Origin: Piezodorus guildinii
Lineage: Eukaryota; Arthropoda; Insecta; Hemiptera; Pentatomidae
Direction of reading: 5' to 3'
DNA length: 64,000 nt
NCBI GenBank assembly: GCA_023052935.1
Contig: CM041298.1
Coordinates: 58,956,217 to 59,020,216 of the forward strand
Part shown: piece by piece, positions 35,171-46,540 of the stretch
How the letters are laid out: every line of letters starts with the position of its first letter
Position numbering within the stretch: position 1 is the stretch's first letter
Program-made: the position numbers and the translations under genes
Notes under the pieces: model-generated
Seen by the model: only the letters and a program-made list of their open reading frames with translations
Told to the model about the DNA's origin: nothing
Database searches by the model: none

Positions 35171-35329
35171 ATGGATCTCGAAAAAAGAATTAAGGATGGA
35201 GATTGGGATAATGGCTTTGTCATGTCTTGGAAGATGAAACTGGCACCCAACGGAACATACGTCAGATATGATCAAGATTTCAAGGAAGGATACTTCGATC
35301 CTAGCTGGAGTCAGGACTACATAGAATAA
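35171..35329 (+). CDS. Exon d: C-terminal exon with stop
   Basis: The acceptor is TTCTTTTCCAG ending at 35170. It encodes 52 residues followed by TAA: MDLEKRIKDGDWDNGFVMS, then WKMKLAPNGTYVRYDQDF, then KEGYFDPSWSQDYIE. The composition (Trp, Tyr, Asp, Gly) differs from the His/Lys-rich exons and looks like a small folded or interacting C-terminal segment. No cysteines are visible, so disulfide bonding is unlikely. Codon use is ordinary for AT-rich DNA and there are no lesions, unlike every transposon ORF in the window, which supports purifying selection. Confidence 0.8.
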   Translation: MDLEKRIKDGDWDNGFVMSWKMKLAPNGTYVRYDQDFKEGYFDPSWSQDYIE

Positions 35330-35445
35330 TTTAAAATGTGATTTCTAAGTCATCGTGTTTTGTTTTTTTAATATCCAATGCTATACAGCAGTGTCTCATT
35401 TATCCGAATACACCATTTCCCTTAGACATATTTTATTTTGTTTAA

Positions 35446-35451
35446 AATAAA
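35446..35451 (+). terminator. Polyadenylation signal AATAAA
   Basis: A canonical AATAAA lies about 120 bases after the TAA of exon d, before the next repeat begins at about 35520. Such hexamers are frequent by chance in AT-rich DNA, so the position is the main support. Confidence 0.45.
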
Positions 35452-35519
35452 ACTAATACGAAATCATAATACCCAATGTTAACAGAAATCAACTAAAAAA
35501 ATATTCATCGTGAGGTGAG

Positions 35520-35795
35520 AATGGTTGACTGTTTGTATATATGGGAGAATTTAGTCCAAGGTGCAGTCAAAAGAACACACAATTAATTATGAACTTAATA
35601 TACTGGTGCCGACGTTTCGGCCTAAATTATAGGCCTTCTTCAGGGCGATTGAAGGATAGCGTCAATAAATTAATTGATTGCTGTGACGCACTACTTCCAA
35701 TTTAGGCCGAAACGTCGCCACCCGTAAATTAAGTTTATACTTAATTGTATGTTCTTTTGACTGCACCCTGAACTAAATTCTCCAACAAAAAAATA
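35520..35795. repeat. Family D foldback element with hammerhead-like core
   Basis: Arms of about 90 bases (35544-35640 and 35690-35783) are imperfect inverted repeats around a short centre. Each holds AATTTAGGCCGAAACGTCG or its complement. On the minus strand, CCCTGAAGA, a GGCC stem with a 9-base loop, then GAAACGTC is visible (35608-35648). CTGANGA..GAAA is the hammerhead core, known from Penelope-like elements. I see no reverse transcriptase of that class here. Confidence 0.5.
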
Positions 35796-36046
35796 ATTTA
35801 TTTCATTATGTTTATTTTTTTTATTTTTTTTTTATTCAAAGGGTCTTTTTTTTAATTTTTTTGTTTTGGTTTGTCTTCTACAAGATCCGATTTTTTTTGA
35901 TGTTTCAAATTGAAAGAAGCTGGTAGCGCTAGGTCTATTCTCTTACGGATAAAGCTTATGATCTGAATGAATTATCAGCGAGGAGGGGTGAGACCTGATT
36001 TTAATCCGACAAAAACTTTCTTTCTTAAAAGTTAATAACTGACTTT

Positions 36047-36048
<2 letters not shown>

Positions 36049-36097
<49 letters not shown>
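36049..36097. repeat. (TA)n microsatellite
   Basis: About 48 bases of near-pure TA. Confidence 0.9.
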
Positions 36098-36098
<1 letters not shown>

Positions 36099-36149
36099 AT
36101 TTATTATTATTTTCAATAAAAATAAAAAGGTGTGATAGACCAAAAAAAG

Positions 36150-36610
36150 ATTACCCTCCCCCTTCAGTTATTTTCGAAAATAGAAAAAACAAATTACTAG
36201 TGTTTTTAACCAAATGAACGCGAATAATTAGAAAAAAGAAACAAAAAATATTGAAATTTTATATATAAATACGCCCGTAACACAGTCATTTGTGAAGATA
36301 GAGAAAAATATGTATAGAGTTAGAATCACTAAAGAAAAAAGCACTAGAAACATAAAAAAAAAAAAAATGATGTACAAATTTCTAAAAAATGAAAAAAAAA
36401 TTGTAATTGGTTCAGAACTAGCACAGATGGTGATATGATAGCGTGTTGGTGATATGATATTCCATTTTCCTTTGATTTATTTTATGTTTTTCATATTAAA
36501 TAATTGCCTATAAAAACCTGCATAAACGGTTCTACCTGAATATAGTCATTTGAAAATAATAAACGATTGTGTAATAATTTGCAGCGTTTTTTACAAAAGT
36601 TTTGTTTTGG
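36150..36610 (-). repeat. Family B repeat, reverse
   Basis: The complement of ACGCTGCAAATTATTACACA ends near 36590. The complement of TATAGGCAATTATTTAATAT and the ACACAGTCATTTGTGAAGAT motif follow. Confidence 0.45.
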
Positions 36611-36619
36611 TTTGTCTTC

Positions 36620-37970
36620 TACAAAAACTGAATGTTCATGGTGTTTCCGGTTGAAATAAAGGGGATATTTCGGTGAGGAAATAGAGCTTATTTTAATCAG
36701 ACAAAAAAATTCTTTCTTAAAAGTTACTTAATAACTGACTTTAATACATACATATTATTCTCATAGTTCACTTATCAGATATAGCATATTATAATCCCCA
36801 ACACATTATTGTAGATAAATGAGGTACTACTGTTTTGTAAGTTGAACGAACTATAGATGAGATAATTAAATAATAATAATATATATATCGAACCTGAAGG
36901 TTCAATGCTGATACCAACAACTTTTTGCCAACAAAGGTTCGTTCAATGATTAATGAAATTACTTTTAATAGTTATTTCTGGAACATCCCCACTTAAAAGC
37001 CTTGAATATCTCAAGTAAACGTCACTGCGAACCTGTCAAAGCCAGGCTTTCCTATCAAATTCTAACAACTAATCCGCAGATAAAACAAAAATTAATTAGT
37101 CTGTTTACCGTTAGAATTTATGCAAACACAAAAATTAATTTTGAATGCAGACTTGTATCATAAACTAAATTAAAATAATAAAAAAAAATCAAGTTTCAAA
37201 AGAACCGACTAAGTTAAAAATTGATTTAAATTATGCAAACCTAGAAATCTGTATTCATGAATGATTTTATTCAGGAATATGAATTATGAATTTATTCTTT
37301 GAATTATATTTTCTATGAAATTCCTAATTATCACAATTCCATCAAATAATAATATAACAGACTTGAGGATTTTAATTGTTTTTATTTTTATTTTAACACA
37401 TTGTTTAATTCAAATTCTCCGCTTTTATTTTTTAAAATAAAAATATGATCTTTATATGAAGAAATGCTTTGAACTGAATATTATACACAGTATTGACATA
37501 TTTTGTAATATATACATATTATAACTGTTTTACAAATATAGATTAAAATTCAATAAAACTTCTAATAGATTAAGAATATTTTTAAAAATTATATTTGAAA
37601 ATGTTTACTTCTTTTTAAATAAGAAAAAATCTGGACATAAAATGGTGCAATTTTTTCATAGTATATTTTTTAGTTTTTAAAATATAAAATAATTTGTGTG
37701 TAAATAGGCCTTTGAAGATACTAACCTTTAGAGTAAAAATTATAAAGATCCTCATAAAGTGATGTATGTTCTGTAAATAAATAAAAATATAAGGCATTTT
37801 AAAAAATATATATGTGTTTTTAATTTTGTCACCATTGTAAATACAAATACTTACCTTTATATAAACGTGTGAAAGTTTACTTTGAAAATACATTTAACGT
37901 TTTTTTGTTTTAAATAATTAGATTTCTTAATTATTTTGGGAAAAAATATAAATCATGAAATATATTGATA
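36620..37970. other. AT-rich, no gene recognised
   Basis: The ORF at 37615-37893 (minus) is Phe/Ile/Lys-rich, as expected from random AT-rich sequence. No repeat family landmarks. Confidence 0.35.
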
Positions 37971-37979
37971 AAAAAAAAA

Positions 37980-38300
37980 CCTGTATGTCTACAACCCTTG
38001 AAGGTCCTTAGGCACAGTACATATAAAGATTCGTACTTTTTCTAGGCCAAGGGACGTTCAGAGAGATGATTCAGCCAAGAAACACGTTCAGCCTTCCGGA
38101 GTTTTCTCCATTTTCGGGTACCTACTTTATTAAGGTTGAGTGTGCTCCACGAGGGTCTCCCTACGCCAAGGTTGATTTACGGCAGAAATAATATAATAAA
38201 TAAATTTCTCGAATAGCCGGGATTCGAACCTGGGGCACAGAGAACAGTATACTTGTACTCTATCCACTATACCTAACGTTGAATATAAACTAAAGGAAAA
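37980..38300 (-). mobile_element. tRNA-derived SINE, type 2
   Basis: On the minus strand: ATAGTGGATAGAGTACA (A box), CAGGTTCGAATCCCGGC (B box), then GTAGGTACCCGAAAATGG and TACGAATCTTTATATGTACT, aligning with the SINE at 32059. The tail GTAGACATACAGG matches GTAGTGGTACAGG. Confidence 0.7.
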
Positions 38301-38465
38301 ATAATTGTTAGTTTTATTTTATTATATTATAGCAATATATAATAACTAAAATACCAAGCAGTTGAAGGTCATGAGAATGACGAAAAATCCATTTACTGGA
38401 GTCATTATTGTTGATATAAACATCTATTACTTAATTATTTTAGATTAAGTAGACTTGAATTTTAT

Positions 38466-38467
<2 letters not shown>

Positions 38468-38497
<30 letters not shown>
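38468..38497. repeat. Poly(A) tract
   Basis: An A-run of about 30 bases. Confidence 0.6.
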
Positions 38498-38498
<1 letters not shown>

Positions 38499-38669
38499 CA
38501 GATAAAGACGCTAACTTGGTCAGACAAAGTGAAGCATCAGAAAGGACAGTTTTATTAAGAGAAGTCACAACAGGACATTGGATTACCAAATTAAAGAAAA
38601 CTCTCTTAAAAAATGGGAAACAGGTTGTAGAACAAATTAATCCAATTTTTTGATAAAAACAAGATCCCG

Positions 38670-38800
38670 AAAAAAATGAAAACCGTCTCTATAAAAGAAG
38701 AAATCATATCATATCGTATTCTTGTTGGACACTACCAATTTACCCAGGCATACCTTCTCAGAATCCTGGATGCACCCTGTGAATATTGTGACAACATGAA
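38670..38800 (+). pseudogene. LINE RNase H / C-terminal fragment
   Basis: IISYRILVGHYQFTQAYLLR, then ILDAPCEYCDN, resembles the LLTGHG.F..YL.R....S..C..C segment at the end of R1- and I-type LINE proteins. Only about 50 residues are visible, cut by the DNA transposon that starts at 38802. Confidence 0.4.
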
Positions 38801-38801
38801 C

Positions 38802-39360
38802 AGGGTGATTTATATTAAACTTTTCGATTTCACAAGGCCATTGCCCGAACAGTGGAAAGAGTGAAAGGGTGGGAATAGCCCCGTCAGACGCGCCATGACA
38901 TGCAGTTTTCAGGGTGAGCGATGGCTGGGTCTATACATTTCGTCGTTCAATGGAACTTCTAAGGCAAAAGTTTCCCGGGCGTCTTCTGTCTTTGCGAGGT
39001 GACATTGGGTGGCCTCCCATATCATCTGATTTAAAACTCATGCGATTTTTTTCTTCGGGGTCACCTCAAGGAAAAGGTGTACAAGCATCGTCCCCGAACT
39101 ATAGATGACCTGAAGGCTGCCATAACTGAAGAAATTAATGCTGCTCTTCTGAATATGACTCACAGAGTCATGGACAACTTCCAGGAAAGGCTCCGTCAGC
39201 TTGGACAATGGAAGTAGACATTTACAAGACATCATTTTTAAATTATAATAAAATAAAACTGCATTCTATAGTCTTTCAAATAATAAAATCATTTCCATTG
39301 CAACTTTCTTTGTTTTTATTATGCACCTCTTTGAAATCGGAAAGTTCAATATGACTCACA
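38802..39360 (+). mobile_element. DDE_3-type (Tc1/mariner superfamily) transposon remnant
   Basis: Inverted ends: GGGTGATTTATATTAAACTT, then TTCGATTTCACA on the left, and the complement TTGAAATCGGAAAGTTCAAT, then ATGACTCACAC on the right. Inside, across frames, lie RRSMELLRQKFPGRLLS, GDIGWPPISSDL, CDFFLRGHLKEKVYKHRPRT, IDDLKAAITEEINAALL, MTHRVMDNFQERLRQ and the final NGSRHLQDIIFKL. This is the C-terminal third of an insect transposase. It retains the position of the last catalytic acidic region only in broken frames (shifts near 39050 and 39205). It is about 560 bp, so most of the transposase is gone. Confidence 0.7.
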
Positions 39361-39889
39361 CGATGCTATCTATTGGAACCAATAAGCCGAAAAATGAAAC
39401 TGGCATGAATCAATAAAGATGAAAATGATATCGTAAAAGTGTTCAATTATTTAAAAGAAACTAAATATTTTTAAATCAATCCGTTTCGATATATTTTGCT
39501 AAAAAATATTGCTGAACTATACAAAAAGCGATTTTTAAGAAATTTATAATATATAAGGATAATACTCACAAGATCGAAATCTCTACAACAATTAGTACAA
39601 TTACACACAGGTGTTTAGTTATGTTTGGAGATTCACATAAAAAAGACTATTTTCTTAGGATCTAAATTTTGTACAGAAATTAGATTAATCACTATGCTAT
39701 AAAAGAAAAAATAATCAAAGCTTGAGTATATTTTTCTCTATGAACTTTTAACTCGCGGAAAGTTTCATATTTTCCAAACATTTTTTATTTTTTTATTCAG
39801 AAATTTGTCTCAATGGACAATAATAATAGTGCTTTAAGATAACATTCATACAATGAGAGAGAAATTTTTAAACCGCTTTCTTCTCAATT

Positions 39890-40110
39890 CAGTCAATGTA
39901 TTGTGAGGACAAAAAATGTAAAGCTCACCCTTGTCACTCAGTTACTTTTTGTTTTGAATTAATATCGTTTTCCCAACAACTTTTTTCAGCAGCGAAGTTT
40001 AGTTAAAATGGCTGCCAAATTAAAAGTATTAGTCAGATTTTTTTTTTTTTATTCACAGTTTCAAGTTCAGGAAAAGATAGCGAATATCTGGTAGAAATAT
40101 TATCAAAATT
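39890..40110 (+). repeat. Family C repeat (empty site)
   Basis: TTGTGAGGACAAAAAATGTA and ATGGCTGCCAAATTAAAAGT, then ATTAGTCAGATTTT, match 3990-4560 without the 292-bp insertion. Confidence 0.55.
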
Positions 40111-40172
40111 AAAAATGTTGACCAGCTAAATTAATTAAAATTGGACTATTTCAAATGGATTGACAGTTAATA

Positions 40173-41049
40173 AAAAAATCTGGTGCGCGCAGCACACGAC
40201 TTTCACTTAGCTCCATTCATTCATTTATATCAATTCAAGAATTTTTAAACAAATTTATAAACGATTTAAATAAATTGTTAAAGAATTATTTATATTGGAT
40301 TTTAATAAAAACATGTGTTTTATTAAATAATCTATTATATTATTATCTATGACAATCAGTTCGTTTTATCGGCCTTTCATCACTCTCTTTAACTTTTACA
40401 ATAGTACGTATAAGATAATATTTTTTCTAAAATGTTTAGCTTTCCAACGGTATATTATACATCTATATCACTGTTCTTATGTTCAAAAACAAAAAATTGC
40501 ATTAAAAAAATATTTTTTCAGTTTTCTCCTTTGTTTCTTTATTAAATTCGCTCAACTTGCATATTTCGCTGTTAATTATCAATTCTAATAAGATAATGTA
40601 GTTTTTTTTTTTTTTGAATCTACAGAATTAAAAGTACTTTAGAAGAAGACAATTTAAAATATCGGCATTTAAGCCCTGTTGTACTATTTCAATCAGAATG
40701 AAACCTACAAGATATTAAAGCCCATTAAATTTTTCATCGATATACGGAGTTTAATAAAAATCGTTAGCGTAATGTTTTGGAAAATCGTAAAAAGGTGCAA
40801 AATGCATGGTATAAAGTAGATCTTCCGGTCAATTGATTTTGTTGAAAAAGATTCTGTGACATCGCGGGCGTATAGTTGTCATAAATATGAAATTTCAGTT
40901 TTATAGGACTTTTCGTTTTCGCCCGGGAATCACCACACACACCTCTTTGCGGGACTTGGTCATTTGGACTCATAGGATCCTAAAACGTGTATTTTCGTAG
41001 AAAACTGGAATTCGAAAATTTTCACAACCGCAATACTTTCCCTTACCAT
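40173..41049 (+). repeat. Family A element, near full length
   Basis: Start AATCTGGTGCGCGCAGCACA; end ACTGGAATTCGAAAATTTTC, then ACAACCGCAATACTTTCCC. All internal landmarks are in order. The CA tract is reduced to CACACACAC near 40934. Confidence 0.7.
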
Positions 41050-41509
41050 ATATTCCATCTATAGGTAAGATAAAATAAAAAACCTAATCAACATTGTCAA
41101 TCAAAATCGACGTCAACTTAATTTCACTGGTAGGGAGAGATGGAAAAGCTATGTGACTCGCCCATTTTTTTTCGTCTATCCTTTAACCGAAACTCTTGAC
41201 TTACAAAATGACAATTTTTAATGAAATAATCAGAAATATATTAATGAAACTAAATTTAATTTGCAAAATTATATTCGAGAATATAGCTGTTATCCAAGGA
41301 CTCCAACCCCTATGGACGGTCGGTAGCCATTCGTCATATCCCGCGTGGAATGGTTTCAGAATTGGAGGATTAAGGCGGGAAGAGGGCTTCACCTTTGACC
41401 TTCCACGCTAGTAAACATCATACCGTAATTCCTAATAAACTACGACTAATACTTAGAATTATATGTGATTATTTTCCTTATATTATAATATATATTAATA
41501 TAACTATAT

Positions 41510-41640
41510 ACAACGTGCCTCATAAGTGTCACGCCATATTGTGGGAACTGATACTAAACCTCAAGTGAAAAAAAAAAATTATATAAGCCATAGTTCGATT
41601 CTGAATGGTCACGGAGAAAATCTAATTTTGAGTTATGCAT
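41510..41640. other. Diverged repeat related to 43680-43840
   Basis: CATAAGTGTCACGCCATATT, then GTGGGA, and AATCTAATTTTGAGTTAT recur in diverged form at 43700-43830. Class unknown. Confidence 0.3.
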
Positions 41641-41644
41641 AGTT

Positions 41645-42450
41645 TTCTACGCGGATGACACATATGTGTTATTCGTTCATAATGATCCAACCGTTGCATC
41701 CACAACCCTTCAGTCCCACATCACAGCCATTGAGGAATGGTGTCAGAGATTAAAATAAATCCTAAAAAATCCCACCAAATTACCTTTACCCTTCGTCGCA
41801 AACAGATAATTTCCTGCCTCACTGTATCCTTTAATAATGCCCCACTCATACCTGTCGAACGAATCCGATACCTAGGACTCCATCTTGACAAACGTCTTAC
41901 ATAGAATCCTCATACGAGACTAAAACGACAAGAAACTGCCCCTAGATACCGATTACTGCAACACTTACTCGACACTTACTAAACGTTCGAAAATTTCCGA
42001 TTTATTACAAAAAGGTTATTTATGTTACTATCATCAGGCCCATCTGGCATTGGGGCTCTACTAAACCATCTAATTCATCCCGCATCCAATCTTAATAATC
42101 CAAAATCCTTCGCAAAATCCTAAATGCTCCTTATTTTGCTACGAATAAAATCATCCATAATGACCTAAATATCCCATTTGTTGCAGAACTATCCCAAAAC
42201 CGATATTCCTCTTTTAATTCCAAACTCCCGACCCACACGATTCCTCTTGTACCCAACTTATCATCCCTATCTATTCCTGACAACCCTCCAAAGCGATCGA
42301 AAAGACGATCGCCTCGAGACCTACTAAATTAATTTTAGATTGAAGTGCAACCACCATTTTAATGCCCATAAGTGTAAATTAGCCCATTTACTTATTTTAT
42401 TTATTATAGTTACAGTTGTTAATATCAATAAAATTTTTCAAACGAAAAAA
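41645..42450 (+). mobile_element. Jockey-like LINE fragment
   Basis: It starts inside the RT at the catalytic motif (TACGCGGATGACACA = YADDT) and runs through YLGLHLDKRL, WGSTKPSNSSR and IHNDLNIPFVAELSQNRY to RRSPRDLLN and a stop near 42330. The 3' UTR follows. Several indels break the frame near 41750 and 41980-42060. This copy is more diverged from 8486 than the minus-strand copies. Confidence 0.75.
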
Positions 42451-42571
42451 AAGATAAAATTCCACAGTTTCATCAAAAAACTCAAATATATCTACTCTAT
42501 GTGCTCGTACTGAAAAACAATTGGTTCCAAATAAAAGAAGAGGAAATTTTTAAACAAATAAAAATTATAAG

Positions 42572-43345
42572 AAAAATCTGGTGCGGGCAACACACGACTT
42601 TCACTTACCTCCATTTTAAAAATCAATGAAAGAATTTTCAAATACAGTTAGAGATAAAAACACGTGAAACTATTAAAGAATTAATTCAATTAAATTTATA
42701 TAGAAACATGTATTTTATTAAAAATCTGTTATATTATTATCTAAAGTAATCAGTTTTATCTTCTTTTCATCACTCTCTATTAACTTTTAAAAGCTTGAGT
42801 ATAAGATAATATTTGTTCTAAAATCTTTAGCTTTCCAATGGTATATTATACATCTATACCATTGTTCTTATGTTCAAAAACAAAAAATTGCAATAGAAAA
42901 ATATGTTTTCAGTTTTCTCCTTTGTTTCTTTATTAAATTCGCGCAACTTGCATATTTCGCTGTTAATTATCAATTCTAATAAGATAATAAAGTTATTTTT
43001 ATAGAATCTACAGAATTAAAGGTACTTTAGAGAAAGACAATTTAAAATATTGGCATTCAAGCCCTGTCGTACTATTTCAATCAGAATGAAACCTACATGA
43101 TATTAAAGCCCATTAAATTTTTCATCGATATAGGGAGTTTAATAAAAATCGTTAAAGCCGTTTTTTAGAAAATCGTAAAAACATGCAAAATGCATGGTAT
43201 AAAGTAGATCTTCCGGTCAACTGATTTTTTTGAAAAAGATTCGTGACATCGCAGGCTATAAATGTCATAAATATGAAATTTTAGTTTCATAGGACTTTTC
43301 GTTTTCCCCCGGGAATCACCACCTTTTTGCGGGACTTGGTTATTT
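42572..43345 (+). repeat. Family A element, 3'-truncated
   Basis: Start AAATCTGGTGCGGGCAACAC; internal order is intact. It stops at TTTTTGCGGGACTTGGTTAT, so the terminal 100 bases are missing. Confidence 0.7.
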
Positions 43346-43462
43346 AATTTGAATAATAAAAGAAGAAAGAAAAATTAAACCAAAAGGTTAAAAAGTCAAA
43401 TCCTAAAAATATAAAATATAAGTATCGCAAAACCTCATGCTGAATCTTAAATTTAATACATA

Positions 43463-43467
<5 letters not shown>

Positions 43468-43534
<67 letters not shown>
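43468..43534. repeat. (AT)n microsatellite
   Basis: About 65 bases of AT repeats with one break. The minus-strand ORF across it is a repeat translation. Confidence 0.9.
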
Positions 43535-44104
43535 GAATATCTGGACATTTCAAGCAGCTTTACTCTTTTATTGTTAGGTTTTAAATTTTCTAGATATCAA
43601 ATAAACTTCTTAATTTAATCAGCTTTAAACTGGTGGAAGGTGTACCTTCATTGGCTAACCAAGGAACCAAAAAAAAAAAAAAAATGTGTCTATTTATAAA
43701 TGTCTCGTCATACTGTGGGATATGGGATATGAGGGATAAGATAAAAATAAAAAAAAAAATAAAAAATAAAATCATGTGACTCATATTCCGAGTATCAACG
43801 ATCATCAAAACGAAAATCAAATTTTGTGTTATATTTTTCAATCTAAAACATATGTCCAACGAAACTGATTGTAATTCTTCTATATTTTTTTAACCCTTAA
43901 AATGATTTTAACAACCGTAGTAAGTGAAAGTCGTTTAAAGTCACCAGATTGTTATGTATCTTATTATAAAATAAATAATTAGCTAATACATAAAATTTCC
44001 TGAATATCAATTTATTTTAGTTCATTTAGTTTTGAAATGCCTCTATCCCAAAGGCTCATAAGCGGATCATGAGTCTTTAGTAGAAATTGTTTTGTTGTCT
44101 TTTT

Positions 44105-44245
44105 CATTAAATTCATTCAATTAAGGACTTTACTTCTGTTCACTTGCCTTGTAATTTATCCTGAACAGAACACCTAAAGCATCTTAGGAGCTCATATTGC
44201 CGACATTCCAGCACTACATGGTTTACTGTGCTAGGTGTACCACAG
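44105..44245 (-). pseudogene. LINE C-terminal zinc-finger fragment
   Basis: Minus strand: CGTPSTVNHVVLECRQYELL, then RCFRCSVQDKLQGK. The C..(H)..C pattern after a Gly-Thr is typical of the end of RNase H-bearing LINE proteins. It is a very short piece. Confidence 0.4.
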
Positions 44246-44670
44246 CTAGAGCTTCTAAACCTCAAAGCAATTAGATTTGAGGAAATCAGCAAAGTCCACT
44301 TCTAAGGTAAAATTTCCTCTCAGCTAGCCTTCTACTTTTTAATATTTTTCTTCACCCGTAATAACTTGGCGAGATTGCTTCTTCTACTTCATCAGTAAAA
44401 TTTTGCACAGCCAGTCTAAAAATCTAGTCCAAAAAATTCATAATAATTACTCAATTTTTATAATTGATTATTATTTTTACTTAAATATATATGAAATACA
44501 TAGTGTTTCGTAATCGCTCGGCACTATTTTAGACATGTGTACAATAACACAAAATAAACAAAAACGTCCATATTAACATATATCTCAAACCCATTTTATC
44601 AATAGATATCAAAGATTAAAAATTTATTATTATTACAACATTTTATTTTATTATTATTTAGATTTTCATT

Positions 44671-45517
44671 CAAATCGCTATATGGATATAAAATGTAATG
44701 GGCTTTGAAATGATGTAGGTTTCGTTCTGAATGAAATGGCCTGACGGGGGTTAAATGCCGATATTTTAAATTTTCTTCCTCTAAAGTACCTTTAATTTTG
44801 TAGATTTAAAAAAAATAAAAAAATAGGTACATCTTCTTGTGTGCATTGATAAATAACAGCTAAATATGCAAGTTGAGCGAATTCGAACTAAAGTGCAAAC
44901 ATATTTTTTTATGGAATGTTTGTGTTTTTTAACACAAGAATACTAATACAGATGTATAATATACCGTAGGATTAGAAATTTTTTTAGATAAAATATTATC
45001 TAATACACGGGACCGGATAGGTTAATAGAGAGTGATGAAAAACCAATAGAACAAACTGATTGTTGTAGATAAAAATATGATAGATTTTTTGAAAAAACAC
45101 ATGTTTCGATTGAAATTCAATTTAATTATTTCTGCAACAATTTGTTCGTTTGTTTATTTATTTAAGATCCCTTTATGCTGCTGTGGCTAATCGGACGATG
45201 CTACTGTGGGAGTCCTAAATTTTGCCTATCCAAGTTTAATTAGGATAGGGACCTTTAACGAGTACCTGACATCACACAGGCTCAGGACCACCTTATAACG
45301 TCATCTCCGAAGGGCGGCATAACTAAGGGTTTTTTACTCCCATTAAAAAATCCTATTTCCACCTCCGGATTTGAACCCAGCACCTTGGGCCTTTCTCTTT
45401 AACAATTCGTTTTTATCTTTAAATGTATGTATTTCAAAAATTTTTATTAGATTTTCAATTTCTGAAAACAAATTCAGAGGTAAGTACAAGTCGTATGTTG
45501 CTCGCACCAGATTTTTT
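44671..45517 (-). repeat. Family A element, split by a SINE
   Basis: The minus-strand 5' end (complement of CTCGCACCAGATTTTTTATA) is at 45510. The element continues below 45142 after a SINE insertion, down to about 44671. The 3' quarter is missing. Confidence 0.65.
45143..45408 (-). mobile_element. tRNA-derived SINE, type 1, inserted in family A
   Basis: B-box complement (GGATTTGAACCCAGCACC) lies near 45365 and the shared TTTAATTAGGATAGGGACCT near 45235. AACAATT occurs at both junctions (about 45138 and 45401), a possible short target duplication. Family A sequence resumes on the other side. Confidence 0.6.
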
Positions 45518-45808
45518 ATAATTCAGTCGGATATTGATTTTATTATTCGGTTTACAAGCTTTAAAATTTAGCACTTCGATAGTTTCTTTTCATATCAACA
45601 ATCGGGAAAAATTTAATACCATTATCTGTCAGACATCCCGATCTATAAACCTAAAAGGAATACGGTGTTACAATTTAGAATATTCGAATATTTTCAATCT
45701 TGTGATGAGCTAACCAATATGAAAATGGACGCTTTGATAACGATAATTAATACAAATTGAGGTTAGGATGGGAGAGTTTTCAAGAACTTGAAAAACAGAA
45801 TTTATTTC

Positions 45809-46085
45809 ATTATTAGGTTCCTTCAATTAAAATGATCCTTTTTCATTCAACTTATTTTATTTTCTTATTTTTTTGTCCCTACGTTTCGGCTCTTTGCCAT
45901 TCTCAAGGGATCTACAAAAAGCATTTATTTTAAAATTAAAAGATACACAACATTATTTTTTTTAAATAAATGCTTTTTGTAGATCCCTTGAGAATGGCAA
46001 AGAGCCGAAACGTAGGGACAAAAAAATAAGAAAATAAAATAAGTTGAATGAAAAAGGATCATTTTAATTGAAGGAACCTAATAAT
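45809..46085. repeat. Perfect 122-bp palindrome with GAAACG stem-loop
   Basis: Arms at 45809-45930 and 45964-46085 are exact complements by eye, separated by a 33-base AT-rich spacer. Each arm carries GAGAATGGCAAAGAGCCG, then AAACGTAGGG (or its complement), which folds as a GGC/GCC hairpin inside a CCCT/AGGG stem. It resembles the family D core at 35608 and 14598. No ORF. Confidence 0.8.
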
Positions 46086-46540
46086 ACAATTATTCATTCA
46101 AACTAATCTTAATTATAATAAAAATTAAGAATTTATTTCTTTTCAGATATTATAAAATATCTTTAGGGAGGGAATGGGGTCCAATCTCATAATTGATAGC
46201 CATGAAGAAAAGAAAAAAAAATGAACAAGAAATTAAAATCATTAATACTGAACGTCAGAAGATAGAATATCAATTTTGGTTTTGGAGGGTAAGAATGAAG
46301 GACCCATCACCATAAGATATTCTGATTCCAATATATAATTAGTTGGGTGAAATATTGTTTATTAATTAATTAGGTGATTCTAAGGTAATGACAGTTAATA
46401 CATTAACAGATATATGTAATTGCCTGGTTACTTAGTCATATTATAATAGTTAATTAATTATAGCAGTAGGAAGACTGGGATAATTACAACGTAGATTTAG
46501 CCCTTGAGATTTAATTTATTTTTGTTTTAATAACAATACA

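Larger units (their letters stand above)
16056..35329 (+). other. Split host gene: putative secreted His/Lys-rich protein (four visible exons)
   Basis: Four exons join in frame. Exon a (16056-16140) ends in phase 1 and its last G joins CC at 29580 to make an Ala codon. Exon b ends in phase 0 at 29923, exon c runs 32840-32995, and exon d runs 35171-35329 to a TAA. Every junction is GT-AG, with pyrimidine-rich acceptors. The product is about 247 residues from exon a onward: a signal-peptide tail, a His/Asn-rich segment, an acidic then polylysine segment, a Lys-rich segment with GFHDVYKKKEKK, and a C-terminus rich in Trp, Tyr and Asp. I do not know a function. The HDVY-Lys block recalls short Lys/His/Tyr-rich secreted insect proteins, but that is a resemblance from memory. 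The first intron shown (13.4 kb) could hide extra phase-1 exons. The 5' exon and the promoter were not identified. Confidence 0.75.

Noticed and set aside
43468..43553. Ile/Tyr repeat ORF
   Set aside because: Translation of an AT microsatellite.
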